This document shows, piece after piece, positions 28,142 to 36,661 of a stretch of DNA of 64,000 bases; the stretch's first letter is position 1; the number at the start of each line of letters is the position of its first letter. The notes under the pieces were generated by a model. The model saw only the letters and a program-made list of their open reading frames with translations. It made no database searches and had not been told where the DNA came from. The stretch is from Algibacter_G agarivorans (lineage in GTDB: Bacteria > Bacteroidota > Bacteroidia > Flavobacteriales > Flavobacteriaceae), in contig NZ_BAABJJ010000012.1 of NCBI RefSeq assembly GCF_039543245.1, positions 62,001 through 126,000 on the forward strand, in the 5' to 3' direction. Position numbers and translations under genes: made by a program.

Positions 28142-28592
28142 TAGTTATCTCCTTTTCTAATTGCATAGATTCCGAATTAATACAATAACGTAATCCGCTA
28201 GGTTCTGGACCATCAGGGAATACGTGCCCTAAATGGGCGTCGCAAGTATTACACATCACCTCAACGCGAACCATACCAAAGGCGGTATCCCTTTCGTACT
28301 TAATGGCATTTTCTTTAATGGGTTGTGTAAAACTAGGCCATCCTGTACCTGAGCTAAATTTAATGCTAGAATCAAACAAAGGCGTATTACAACACACACA
28401 ATTGTATTTGCCTGCATCATGAATACTGCAAAGCGCACCGCTATGTGGACGTTCCGTACCTTTTTGTCTTGTAATTCTAAATTGTTCTGGAGATAATTGT
28501 GCCCGCCATTCGGCTTCTGATTTCTCGACACGTTTGTCTGGAGTTGGGTTTCCTTTTACGGAAAAGTTGATAACTTCTTTCCAAGTTAGCAT
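28131..28592 (-). CDS. msrB: Peptide-methionine (R)-S-oxide reductase MsrB
   Basis: This 153-residue MsrB has the Zn-binding pairs CVCC and CNTC, the FSSGTGWPSF core motif, HLGHVFPDGP and the catalytic RYCINSESM near the end (Cys137). It reduces the R-epimer of methionine sulfoxide. It is the first gene of the operon msrB-msrA-trx-grx-selO-msrA2. There is no signal peptide. Confidence 0.97.
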   Translation of the reverse strand: MLTWKEVINFSVKGNPTPDKRVEKSEAEWRAQLSPEQFRITRQKGTERPHSGALCSIHDAGKYNCVCCNTPLFDSSIKFSSGTGWPSFTQPIKENAIKYERDTAFGMVRVEVMCNTCDAHLGHVFPDGPEPSGLRYCINSESMQLEKEITNEQ

Positions 28593-28793
28593 AATATGTA
28601 TTCCTTTCTTTTTTAAATTAATTAATAATATGCTTTCAACTAAAAATCAGTCGAAACTCTTATGAAAAACTTACATTTTCGATTCTTCTTGATAGACTGA
28701 AAACATTCATGAAATTTACGACAAATATTTACGTTTTAGCAGCTATAACTTTATGTTGAATAAAGTTTAGTATTTTTACTAAATAAACTATTA

Positions 28794-30002
28794 ATGTCCA
28801 TGGATAGCTTAACTGATAAAGTTGAAAAATTTGTAATTAGTTTTTTAAATGAAAATCTAGATACTTCTTTTGTTTACCATAATCTTACCCACACCCAACG
28901 TGTAGTTGAAAAAGCGAATGAGCTAGCCAGCCTTTCAGGGATTGACGACACTCAAAAAAACCTTCTGTTAATTGCATCTTGGTTTCATGATACCGGTTTT
29001 ACTAAAAGTATTAAAAACCATGAAGAAGAAAGCGCGATAATTGCATCCAATTTCTTAAAACAGCAAAAAATTCCTGAGGCTGACATTAATGCTGTTTGTA
29101 ATTTGATTTTAGCTACTAAAATAGCGCATGAACCAAAAACCCAATTAGAAAAAATAATTAAAGATGCCGATTGTTCCCATATAGGCAGTAAAAGCTACAT
29201 AGAAGTTTCAGAATTACTAAGAAAAGAGTGGGAGTTAAACTGTAATAAAAAATTATCTGAAAGCGAATGGCTTGATGAAAACATAAATTTCCTTACCACA
29301 AAACATCGATTTTATACTGATGAAGCATCGGCTAATTGGGACAAAAGAAAGGGCAAAAATATTTCAGAGCTACTGAAATCCAAGAAAAAAATTGAGATAG
29401 AAAGCAATAAATTAAAACAGAAAAAAGAGGAATTACGTTTTAAAAAAAACAAGGTAGAATTACCAGAACGTGGTATTGAAACCATGTTTCGTGTTACCTT
29501 AAAAAACCACATGCATCTTAGTAATATTGCAGACACAAAGGCAAATATTCTGTTATCCGTTAATGCCATTATTGTGTCTTTAGTTTTATCAAATTTGGTT
29601 TCTAAGTTAGATAATGCCTCTAATGAACATCTTATTGTACCGACCGCCATTTTTGTTCTATTTACGGTGGCATCAATTATACTATCCATATTGGCCACGA
29701 GACCAAATATTACTAGCGGAAAGTTTACCAAAGACGATGTTGCTAACAAAAAAGTGAATCTGCTATTCTTTGGAAACTTTCATAAAATGAGCCTTAAAGA
29801 TTTTGAATGGGCTATGGGCGAAATGATGCAAGACCGCGATTACTTATATTCTTCAATGAAAAAAGATTTATATTTTTTAGGATTGGTTTTAGATAAAAAA
29901 TACAAGATTCTTAGACTTACATATTCCGTATTTATGATTGGTATTATTGTGAGTGTTATTTCTTTTGCTATTGCTTTTAAATATTTTGGAGGAGCTTCTT
30001 AA
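28794..30002 (+). CDS. HD-domain protein with C-terminal Pycsar effector-type membrane domain (PycTM)
   Basis: This 402-residue protein joins two parts. Residues about 1-175 form an HD phosphohydrolase domain with YHNLTHTQRVVEKA, SWFHDTGF (His65-Asp66) and KDADCSHIG. After a charged coiled coil (about 195-225), residues about 230-400 match the PycTM pattern, with LKNHMHLSNIADTKA before a membrane hairpin (NILLSVNAIIVSLVLS and AIFVLFTVASIILSIL) and a last helix near the end. PycTM domains are membrane-disrupting effectors in cyclic-pyrimidine anti-phage systems. No cyclase gene is adjacent, so the role here is open. Its stop overlaps the convergent GAF gene by 4 bp. Confidence 0.82.
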   Translation: MSMDSLTDKVEKFVISFLNENLDTSFVYHNLTHTQRVVEKANELASLSGIDDTQKNLLLIASWFHDTGFTKSIKNHEEESAIIASNFLKQQKIPEADINAVCNLILATKIAHEPKTQLEKIIKDADCSHIGSKSYIEVSELLRKEWELNCNKKLSESEWLDENINFLTTKHRFYTDEASANWDKRKGKNISELLKSKKKIEIESNKLKQKKEELRFKKNKVELPERGIETMFRVTLKNHMHLSNIADTKANILLSVNAIIVSLVLSNLVSKLDNASNEHLIVPTAIFVLFTVASIILSILATRPNITSGKFTKDDVANKKVNLLFFGNFHKMSLKDFEWAMGEMMQDRDYLYSSMKKDLYFLGLVLDKKYKILRLTYSVFMIGIIVSVISFAIAFKYFGGAS

Positions 30003-32371
30003 GCCTTAATTTCCTTCATTAAATCATCATAAGTGTAAAAGGCTTTATCTTCTTCATTTTTATGATATAGCACACTTACTCGTATTGCCTTAAGACCAGT
30101 TACAGCCTGCAAATCCTGCAATTCAACAATCTCCACATCAGTATCTAAATAATTCTTGGACTGCAAAAATTTAATATATCTTAAATACTCTCGTTCGTCT
30201 TGTTTTTGAGAATAAACTATCGTAATCTTTCCTTTATCAGTAACTCGTGTATTTGTTCCTTTTATATAAGCTTTATCAACTCGTTTTTTTACAATTTCGT
30301 ACCTAGCATTATAAGTACCATCTACATCAAATTGTTTTTCATCCATTCTAAAACTTATAGATAGTGGTTGATTGAATACTAATATCATAGAAGCCACATC
30401 TAGTGCTACCGGAAATTCAGATTGCATTTGGTAATACGTATTTTCCATTTCGCACATGACTTGCAACTGCCATAATCTTAAATTATAAAGATAAATTGGA
30501 TTGAATGAATCTTCTTTCGTAATAGATTCACCTATATACATATTATGTTCTACACCATCCGTTTTAAACCGTTCAAAATAATGCGGATACATTTGTTGTG
30601 CCTCTACTTGTTTTTTATCTAAAAGCGATGCCATTTCTTTATTAATCATGGCAATGGTATTATCATAATCTCTTCTATGGTTATAAAGCACATCTACTTT
30701 ATCATCAATACTATCAAAATAAGCATCAATATGTACTTTCAAATCATCAATCGCGTAAATATGTTTTAATACAGGCTCAATATCTTGTTTAATAAACTCA
30801 GAAATTTGCTGTTCGCTATCTACTTGAAAATGAGTGTTCAATCCTTCTAAATAGTCATCGATTTGATAGACAAACTGTTCATAAATTGGTAAGGATTCTA
30901 TTTCTGAAACTTTTTCAAAAATATTCTTAACAGCATTTAACTGAAGCGTTAAATCCAATCTAGTTGCATTATTCCTAGCTTCGGATGACCCTTTAATATC
31001 TATTTGACCATAAAGCGGATAAATGTTTTCGAATGCTATTTTACTAAAAATAGCTTGCTTACCATTCATTTCTGCCTTAATGAAGTTTTTAGCCTCCTTC
31101 TCGAATTGCCAATGGACACTTGGATGAATAGAAGTACATTCTTTTTGAATAATAGCTTCTATTAAATTAGCTTCTTCATTTTTAGATCGCTCAACAGCCG
31201 ATACTATAAATGGCATGACATCAACCAACTTATTGGCGTTAATACTATTAAGCACTTGAGGTTTATTAGATACGATTTCAATGACACCCATTAAGCCGTC
31301 ATCATTTGCAATAGGAGCAAAAATGGCACTTTTAACCCCTTGCTTATGTAAACTAGTAATATGTGGTGCACGACCTTTTGCTTTTTTAAACGTTTTGTCT
31401 ACATCAGATACTGAAAAATACTTGTTTTCTTTTAACAACCTATTATAAGACCAACTGCATAAAGAATCTCCACAACTTGCACTTTCTAAATCCCCTAAAA
31501 GAAAGCTATTCATTCCCGCTCCATAAACATGCTCAAAAGTATTCTCTTCTTTATTAAAGATTGAAAAGCCCACTTTGATATCATTTATACCTAAAAGGGA
31601 CCTAAAGACTTCATGAAAACTTTCAATAAAACTTTCATCTTTACGTTTGCCTTTACTAATTAAGCTGGATTTGATGTTAGAAATTGATTGGTCGTCGGTA
31701 ACATCAAAAATATTAGATATTACAAACCCTTTAAAAATATAACTATTGGGAGGGAATTTTTCTTTCCAAAGTTCAATATTTTCAAAATTATCCAATAATT
31801 CATCGTAATCTTTTTGGGTAATTTTTGGTGCATTTTTTGTTGGTACTATTTCAGTAAAATCTGCATTATATAATATTTTATAATAATGAAGCACCCCGTT
31901 TGCATCAGGTATTTCGTAATAAAATGGTCTTTTAAAGTTTAAATTATAGCCATAACAAAAGTTTAAAATGATGGTACACGCAATGATGTAGGTATCATCT
32001 TTTGGCATATTTTTTATATCAAGTTCAAAATCATCGCCTGCGGTTTTGATGATATTTCTAAAACGTTCTGAAGCGTTAAAAATTAAATTATGAAAAGGAA
32101 CAGAAGCCGTTTTAATTTCGTTTTTTGTTAAAATCGAACTAAACGAATCTTGAAGAATAATACTTATTTCCTTTGCTCTTGTCTTTAATATAGATACATC
32201 GCTAAAACCCTCTCTCAGTTCCGGATAGTGTTCTGCTGTTTCTAAAATGCGGTTTGCCTTAGCAACAATAAATGCTTCATCGCTTTTAGCCAAAGTTTCG
32301 TAATGCTCTAATAACTTATTAAAACTAACTTGCAGATTTAAAGGCGACTCAATATTGTCGTTGATATCCAT
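29999..32371 (-). CDS. Large GAF-domain protein, function unknown
   Basis: This 790-residue protein has no signal peptide or membrane helix. A helical N-terminus (about 1-120) is followed by a GAF-like sensor region (about 265-410, with FAPIANDDGLMGVIEIVSN), a long helical middle and a C-terminal alpha/beta part ending KAFYTYDDLMKEIKA. The ATG at 32371 is chosen; the extension to 32395 would need a TTG start. It is convergent with the HD-PycTM gene and shares its last 4 bp (TTAA). The GAF region may bind a small ligand, possibly a nucleotide; the rest is not recognised. Confidence 0.75.
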   Translation of the reverse strand: MDINDNIESPLNLQVSFNKLLEHYETLAKSDEAFIVAKANRILETAEHYPELREGFSDVSILKTRAKEISIILQDSFSSILTKNEIKTASVPFHNLIFNASERFRNIIKTAGDDFELDIKNMPKDDTYIIACTIILNFCYGYNLNFKRPFYYEIPDANGVLHYYKILYNADFTEIVPTKNAPKITQKDYDELLDNFENIELWKEKFPPNSYIFKGFVISNIFDVTDDQSISNIKSSLISKGKRKDESFIESFHEVFRSLLGINDIKVGFSIFNKEENTFEHVYGAGMNSFLLGDLESASCGDSLCSWSYNRLLKENKYFSVSDVDKTFKKAKGRAPHITSLHKQGVKSAIFAPIANDDGLMGVIEIVSNKPQVLNSINANKLVDVMPFIVSAVERSKNEEANLIEAIIQKECTSIHPSVHWQFEKEAKNFIKAEMNGKQAIFSKIAFENIYPLYGQIDIKGSSEARNNATRLDLTLQLNAVKNIFEKVSEIESLPIYEQFVYQIDDYLEGLNTHFQVDSEQQISEFIKQDIEPVLKHIYAIDDLKVHIDAYFDSIDDKVDVLYNHRRDYDNTIAMINKEMASLLDKKQVEAQQMYPHYFERFKTDGVEHNMYIGESITKEDSFNPIYLYNLRLWQLQVMCEMENTYYQMQSEFPVALDVASMILVFNQPLSISFRMDEKQFDVDGTYNARYEIVKKRVDKAYIKGTNTRVTDKGKITIVYSQKQDEREYLRYIKFLQSKNYLDTDVEIVELQDLQAVTGLKAIRVSVLYHKNEEDKAFYTYDDLMKEIKA

Positions 32372-32529
32372 AATATTATGATGCTTGGTATACAAAGTTA
32401 CAAATTATTGGCTTAGTCGTTTTAAACTAGACTATCTAACATTAAAAATGTTACATACTTAAAATGTTAAATTTTTATTGGATTTTACTTTTAACCCGAG
32501 TTCGATTATTAATAATTGGTATAACAAAA

Positions 32530-32555
32530 AAAGCTTCTCAAAAATGAGAAGCTTT
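32530..32555 (-). terminator. Terminator of the transketolase-transaldolase operon
   Basis: AAAGCTTCTCA (32530-32540) pairs with TGAGAAGCTTT (32545-32555) around a 4-nt A loop. On the minus strand it is followed by more T residues. It lies about 30 bp beyond the transaldolase stop. Confidence 0.88.
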
Positions 32556-32584
32556 AATACTTTATTTAAAATAGAATTAGAAAA

Positions 32585-33238
32585 CTAATTCCCTTTTTTA
32601 TAATCTTCTAAAAACTTAGCTAAACCACTATCAGTTAAAGGATGCTTTAGTAGGCCTTTTATTGATGATAAAGGACCTGTCATGACATCACTTCCTAATT
32701 TAGCACAATCTATAACATGCATGGTGTGACGCACTGATGCTGCTAAAATTTGAGTTTCAAACCCGTAGTTATCATAAATTTGTCTGATTTCAGCAATTAG
32801 GTTTAAACCGTCTGTAGAGATATCGTCTAATCTTCCAATAAATGGCGACACATAAGTAGCTCCAGCCTTTGCTGCTAAAAGTGCTTGACCTGCAGAAAAG
32901 ACTAAAGTAACATTCGTTCTTATGCCTTTATCTGAAAAATATTTACAAGCTTTTATCCCATCAGCAATAATTGGTAATTTTACAACAATCTGTGGATGTA
33001 AAGCAGCCAATGCTTCACCTTCTTTAACCATCCCATCAAAATCAGTTGAAATCACTTCGGCGCTAACATCACCTTCTACTATATCACATATCTTTTTATA
33101 ATGTGCTATAATATTATCTGCACCTGTAATGCCTTCTTTTGCCATTAAAGACGGGTTGGTTGTAACACCATCTAAAACACCTAAAGCTTGTGCTTCTGCA
33201 ATATCACTTAGGTTTGCTGTATCTATAAAAAACTTCAT
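32585..33238 (-). CDS. Small transaldolase / fructose-6-phosphate aldolase family protein
   Basis: This 217-residue class I aldolase of the short transaldolase/FSA type begins MKFFIDTANLSDI and has the Schiff-base lysine in VVKLPI (Lys87). VTLVFSAGQALLAAKAG and SPFIGRLDD follow. Because it lies 9 bp after a transketolase gene, the transaldolase activity of the non-oxidative pentose phosphate pathway is more likely than free fructose-6-phosphate aldolase activity. It is cytoplasmic, and a strong terminator follows. Confidence 0.93.
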   Translation of the reverse strand: MKFFIDTANLSDIAEAQALGVLDGVTTNPSLMAKEGITGADNIIAHYKKICDIVEGDVSAEVISTDFDGMVKEGEALAALHPQIVVKLPIIADGIKACKYFSDKGIRTNVTLVFSAGQALLAAKAGATYVSPFIGRLDDISTDGLNLIAEIRQIYDNYGFETQILAASVRHTMHVIDCAKLGSDVMTGPLSSIKGLLKHPLTDSGLAKFLEDYKKGN

Positions 33239-33247
33239 TTTTTTCTT

Positions 33248-35296
33248 TTATTTTATTAAAACGTTTGCATTCAAATATTCCATTACATTTTGGCTTACTT
33301 TTTCTCCAGTAAATCCAAATTTTTCATCTAACACTTTAGCTGGTGCAGAGTACCCAAAATGGTCAACTCCAAAAACTTTTCCATTTTCACCAACAAGACC
33401 TTCTAAGTTTACCGGTAATCCTGCTGTTAAACCATATAACGGTTTGTTTTTTGGAATAACGCTTTCTTGATATGCTTTAGACTGTTGCCTGAATACACCT
33501 TCTGAAATTATAGAAGCGATATTTACTTTTAGATTTTCTCTTTCTTCAAGTAATTGAGCTGCTTCTATTAACGTTGAAACTTCAGAACCATTTGCAATTA
33601 AAACCACATCTGGATTCTCCACTTCTTTAACCAAGTACCCGCCTTTTTGTGCCGCTAAAGCCTCTTGATATCTTGATTCGCCTTGTGCAGGAATATCTTT
33701 TATACCTTGTCTTGACAAAATTAAACCTGATGGTGTATCTGTATTTTCTAAAGCCATTTTCCAAGCCACACTTGTTTCTGCTGAATCTGCAGGACGCATA
33801 GCTAAAAAACTATTTTTACCACTGTGGTTTTTAAGTTTTTCCAATAAACGAATTTGTGCTTCTTGCTCGATTGGCTGATGTGTTGGTCCATCCTCGCCTA
33901 CTCTAAAGGCATCATGAGTCCAAACGTATTTTACACCTAATTCTTGAATACCACTTAATCGAATGGCTGGTTTCATATAATCTGAAAACACAAAGAATGT
34001 TGCAACAACAGGAATAATACCTCCATGTAAAGCTATGCCATTTGCAATACAAGACATTGTTAATTCTGCAACACCGGCTTGTAAAAAAGACCCTGTAAAA
34101 TCACCTTTTTTAAGTGCATGAGTTTTCTTTAAGAAACCGTCTGTTTTATCACTGTTTGATAAATCCGCAGAAGACACTATCATGTTTTCTACATTTTCAG
34201 CTAAATATGCTAAAACGCCTGACGAGGCAGCTCTTGTGGCTAAACCTGCTTTATGCTCGATAGATTCAAAATCTAATTCTGGAAGTTTTCCTGATAAGAA
34301 AAAATCTAATTTATCAGCTAATGCTGGATTAGCTGTTCTCCAAGCGTTAACAACCGCTTTCTTTTCAGCAGCTTTTGCTATTTTTTCTGTTATTAAATTT
34401 TTGTAAAATTCGCTAACATCATCAAAAACATTAAACGGATTTTCAATATCAGCACCTAAATTCAATAACGTCTTTTCGTAATCGGCTCCTGTTGCGCCAA
34501 TAGGTTGTCCGTGTAATTCACAATAACCTTCAAACATACTTCCGTCTGCTGCCACCGCACCTTTACCCATTATTGTTTTACCAATAATTAAGGTTGGTTT
34601 TTCAGATTCGTTATTAGCATCGGTTAATGCTTTTCTTATTTCATCATGATTATGACCATCAATGGTAACCACGTTCCACCCCCATGCTTCATATTTCATA
34701 GCGGTATCTTCAGAAGTTACCTCATCTGTTGATGTTGATAATTGGATATCGTTAGAATCGAAGAACATAATAAAGTTACTCAATCCTAAATGACCTGCAA
34801 TTCTACCTGCACCCTGAGATATTTCCTCTTGAACACCACCATCAGAAATGAAACCATAAATTTTATGGTTCATCCAATCTCCAAATCTAGCTTGTAAAAA
34901 CTTAGCGGCAATGGCTGCTCCCACTCCCATAGTATGTCCTTGACCTAATGGGCCTGATGTATTTTCTATACCTCTAGCAACATCAACCTCCGGATGTCCT
35001 GGAGTAATAGAGCCCCATTGCCTAAAATTTGCGACGTCATCTTTTGCATAGTTACCCAAAAGATAATATTGCGCATACATTAAAGTAGATAAGTGACCAG
35101 CATCCATAAAGAAACGATCTCTAAATGCCCATGCCATATCTGATGGATCATAATTAAAAAACTCTGAGTACAGAATATGCATAAAGTCTGCACCTCCCAT
35201 TGGACCACCTGGATGACCTGAATTAGCTTTTTCTACCATAGCTACAGCTAATGCTCTGATATTATCTGCTGCTTGTAAATTAATGTCTTTGTTCAT
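33248..35296 (-). CDS. tkt: Transketolase
   Basis: This full-length 682-residue thiamine-diphosphate enzyme has NSGHPGGPMGGADF near the start, the ThDP motif region GFISDGGVQEEISQGAG and WTHDAFRVGEDGPTHQPIEQ in the pyrimidine-binding domain. It exchanges two-carbon units between sugar phosphates. It is transcribed with the transaldolase gene 9 bp downstream, forming a pentose phosphate pair. Confidence 0.97.
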   Translation of the reverse strand: MNKDINLQAADNIRALAVAMVEKANSGHPGGPMGGADFMHILYSEFFNYDPSDMAWAFRDRFFMDAGHLSTLMYAQYYLLGNYAKDDVANFRQWGSITPGHPEVDVARGIENTSGPLGQGHTMGVGAAIAAKFLQARFGDWMNHKIYGFISDGGVQEEISQGAGRIAGHLGLSNFIMFFDSNDIQLSTSTDEVTSEDTAMKYEAWGWNVVTIDGHNHDEIRKALTDANNESEKPTLIIGKTIMGKGAVAADGSMFEGYCELHGQPIGATGADYEKTLLNLGADIENPFNVFDDVSEFYKNLITEKIAKAAEKKAVVNAWRTANPALADKLDFFLSGKLPELDFESIEHKAGLATRAASSGVLAYLAENVENMIVSSADLSNSDKTDGFLKKTHALKKGDFTGSFLQAGVAELTMSCIANGIALHGGIIPVVATFFVFSDYMKPAIRLSGIQELGVKYVWTHDAFRVGEDGPTHQPIEQEAQIRLLEKLKNHSGKNSFLAMRPADSAETSVAWKMALENTDTPSGLILSRQGIKDIPAQGESRYQEALAAQKGGYLVKEVENPDVVLIANGSEVSTLIEAAQLLEERENLKVNIASIISEGVFRQQSKAYQESVIPKNKPLYGLTAGLPVNLEGLVGENGKVFGVDHFGYSAPAKVLDEKFGFTGEKVSQNVMEYLNANVLIK

Positions 35297-35378
35297 TTTT
35301 TTTAATTATGATTTATATTTAACGGCTTAAAACACGCTATTTAAAAGGCAAAACACCTTCCAAAAAATACATTTTTTG

Positions 35379-35386
35379 CAAATATA
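35379..35386 (-). promoter_or_regulatory. Predicted -7 element of the tkt-transaldolase operon
   Basis: On the minus strand this reads TATATTTG, a full match to TAnnTTTG, 83 bp before the tkt start. No clear -33 TTG is seen at the right spacing. Confidence 0.4.
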
Positions 35387-35570
35387 TAATCTTTAAGTTG
35401 TTAAGGATTAAGAAATGCCAAATTAATTTAATAACAGATGTTAACATCTCTTTATTAAGGTTATTAGTTGAGATGATAAACTGTAATTTCTGTGTGCTCT
35501 TTTCATAATTCAAAGTTAAATTATGCAATTCTAAATCTCGCAATCTAATGTCCAGTCTAATATAGTAAGT

Positions 35571-36230
35571 CCAAAAGTCAAAGAGATTACTCTTGACATG
35601 GCTAATTCCATGAAAATGATTGCTAAAAAATGTTTTCCTAAAGCCATACAGGTAACAGATCGTTTTCATGTCCAAAAACTAGCTTTAGAAGCCTTGCAAG
35701 ATATTCGAATAAAACATCGTTGGGAGGCTATAGATCAGGAAAATAAACAGATTAAGCAAACTAAAATCAAACAAATAGAATATAAACCAGAAACCTTTGA
35801 CAATGGTGATACAAGAAAACAACTCTTGGCCCGAAGTAGATACCTACTCTTCAAAGCCCCTAGTAATTGGACGCAAAGCCAATACTTAAGATCCAAAATA
35901 CTATTTGAGCAATATCCAGACATCAAGAAAGCATATAACCTAGTACAGGGCTTAAGAAATATATTCAATACAGCTACTTCTATACAAACGGCTTATACTA
36001 AGCTAGCCCACTGGCATAAAGATGTAGAACAAACAGGCTTTAAGGCTTTTAATACTATTGCAAATACAATAACAATAAACTACAGGTCAATCCCAAATTA
36101 CTTTATAAACAGAAGCACCAATGCTTCAGCGGAATCCTTTAATGCCAAAATAAAGGCTTTTAGAGCACAGTTTAGAGGTGTCAAAAATGTAGAGTTCTTC
36201 CTTTTTAGATTAACCAGAATTTTTGCTTAA
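35571..36230 (+). pseudogene. ISL3-family transposase, C-terminal remnant
   Basis: An open frame of about 220 codons encodes the C-terminal part of an ISL3-type DDE transposase: KEITLDMANSMKMIAKKCFP, VTDRFHVQKLALEAL, KHRWEAI, and a final segment NASAESFNAKIKAFRAQFRG ending FRLTRIFA. Homology starts abruptly near 35563-35571 with no start codon, and an in-frame stop lies just upstream at 35532. The N-terminal zinc-finger and first catalytic parts are missing, so the element is truncated and inactive. It lies between the tkt promoter region and a tRNA-Leu gene. Confidence 0.8.
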
Positions 36231-36413
36231 ACACAACAATTGTTCTTGATCCGTTTTCAGGTTATTTGAATCAAAATTTCTTATATTAGTAATGCTATTA
36301 GGCTTTAAGAAGTAATAAGTGTCTATACTTAGATTACAAGAAATCTTCAAATCTTCGTCAAAAAAGTGATTCAAACCTAATACTAGGGGTATTTTTAGGG
36401 GATTTATAAAATG

Positions 36414-36455
36414 AAAAATCCTTGAAACCCTTATTAAACAAGGAAAACAAGGATT
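36414..36455 (-). terminator. Terminator of tRNA-Leu
   Basis: AATCCTTG (36417-36424) pairs with CAAGGATT (36448-36455); a smaller inner stem lies between, and a T-run follows on the minus strand. It begins 8 bp beyond the tRNA 3' end. Confidence 0.75.
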
Positions 36456-36462
36456 AATTCTG

Positions 36463-36544
36463 TGCGGGCGGGGAGACTCGAACTCCCACACCGCGAGGCA
36501 CTAGATCCTAAGTCTAGCGTGTCTACCAATTCCACCACGCCCGC
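36463..36544 (-). tRNA. tRNA-Leu (anticodon UAG)
   Basis: The acceptor stem is GCGGGCG paired with CGCCCGC plus discriminator A. The anticodon arm is CTAGA-CTTAGGA-TCTAG with anticodon TAG, a long class II variable arm follows, and the T arm has GTTCGAGTC. The D arm reads TGGAATTGGTAGACAC. The length is 82 nt and no CCA is encoded. A terminator follows at 36414-36455 and a short palindrome lies just upstream at 36551-36568. Confidence 0.97.
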
Positions 36545-36550
36545 TAGTAG

Positions 36551-36568
36551 TCCCGATAGTTATCGGGA
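36551..36568. repeat. Short palindromic repeat TCCCGATA-type, copy 2
   Basis: TCCCGATAGTTATCGGGA is the reverse complement of the copy at 16246-16263, with perfect identity over 18 bp. It lies 6 bp upstream of the tRNA-Leu 5' end, within its likely promoter region or leader. Confidence 0.75.
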
Positions 36569-36661
36569 TGCAAATATAAACAACATTTTTAAATTGCAAA
36601 CTTTATAGTATCAAAAAACATTCTTTTTTATACTTTTGAACATATCCTTACAAAAACACCT

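Noticed and set aside
36210..36491. A 93-codon minus-strand frame starting MWEFESPRPH
   Set aside because: It reads through the tRNA-Leu gene and its terminator; the sequence is a known kind of false frame over tRNA genes.
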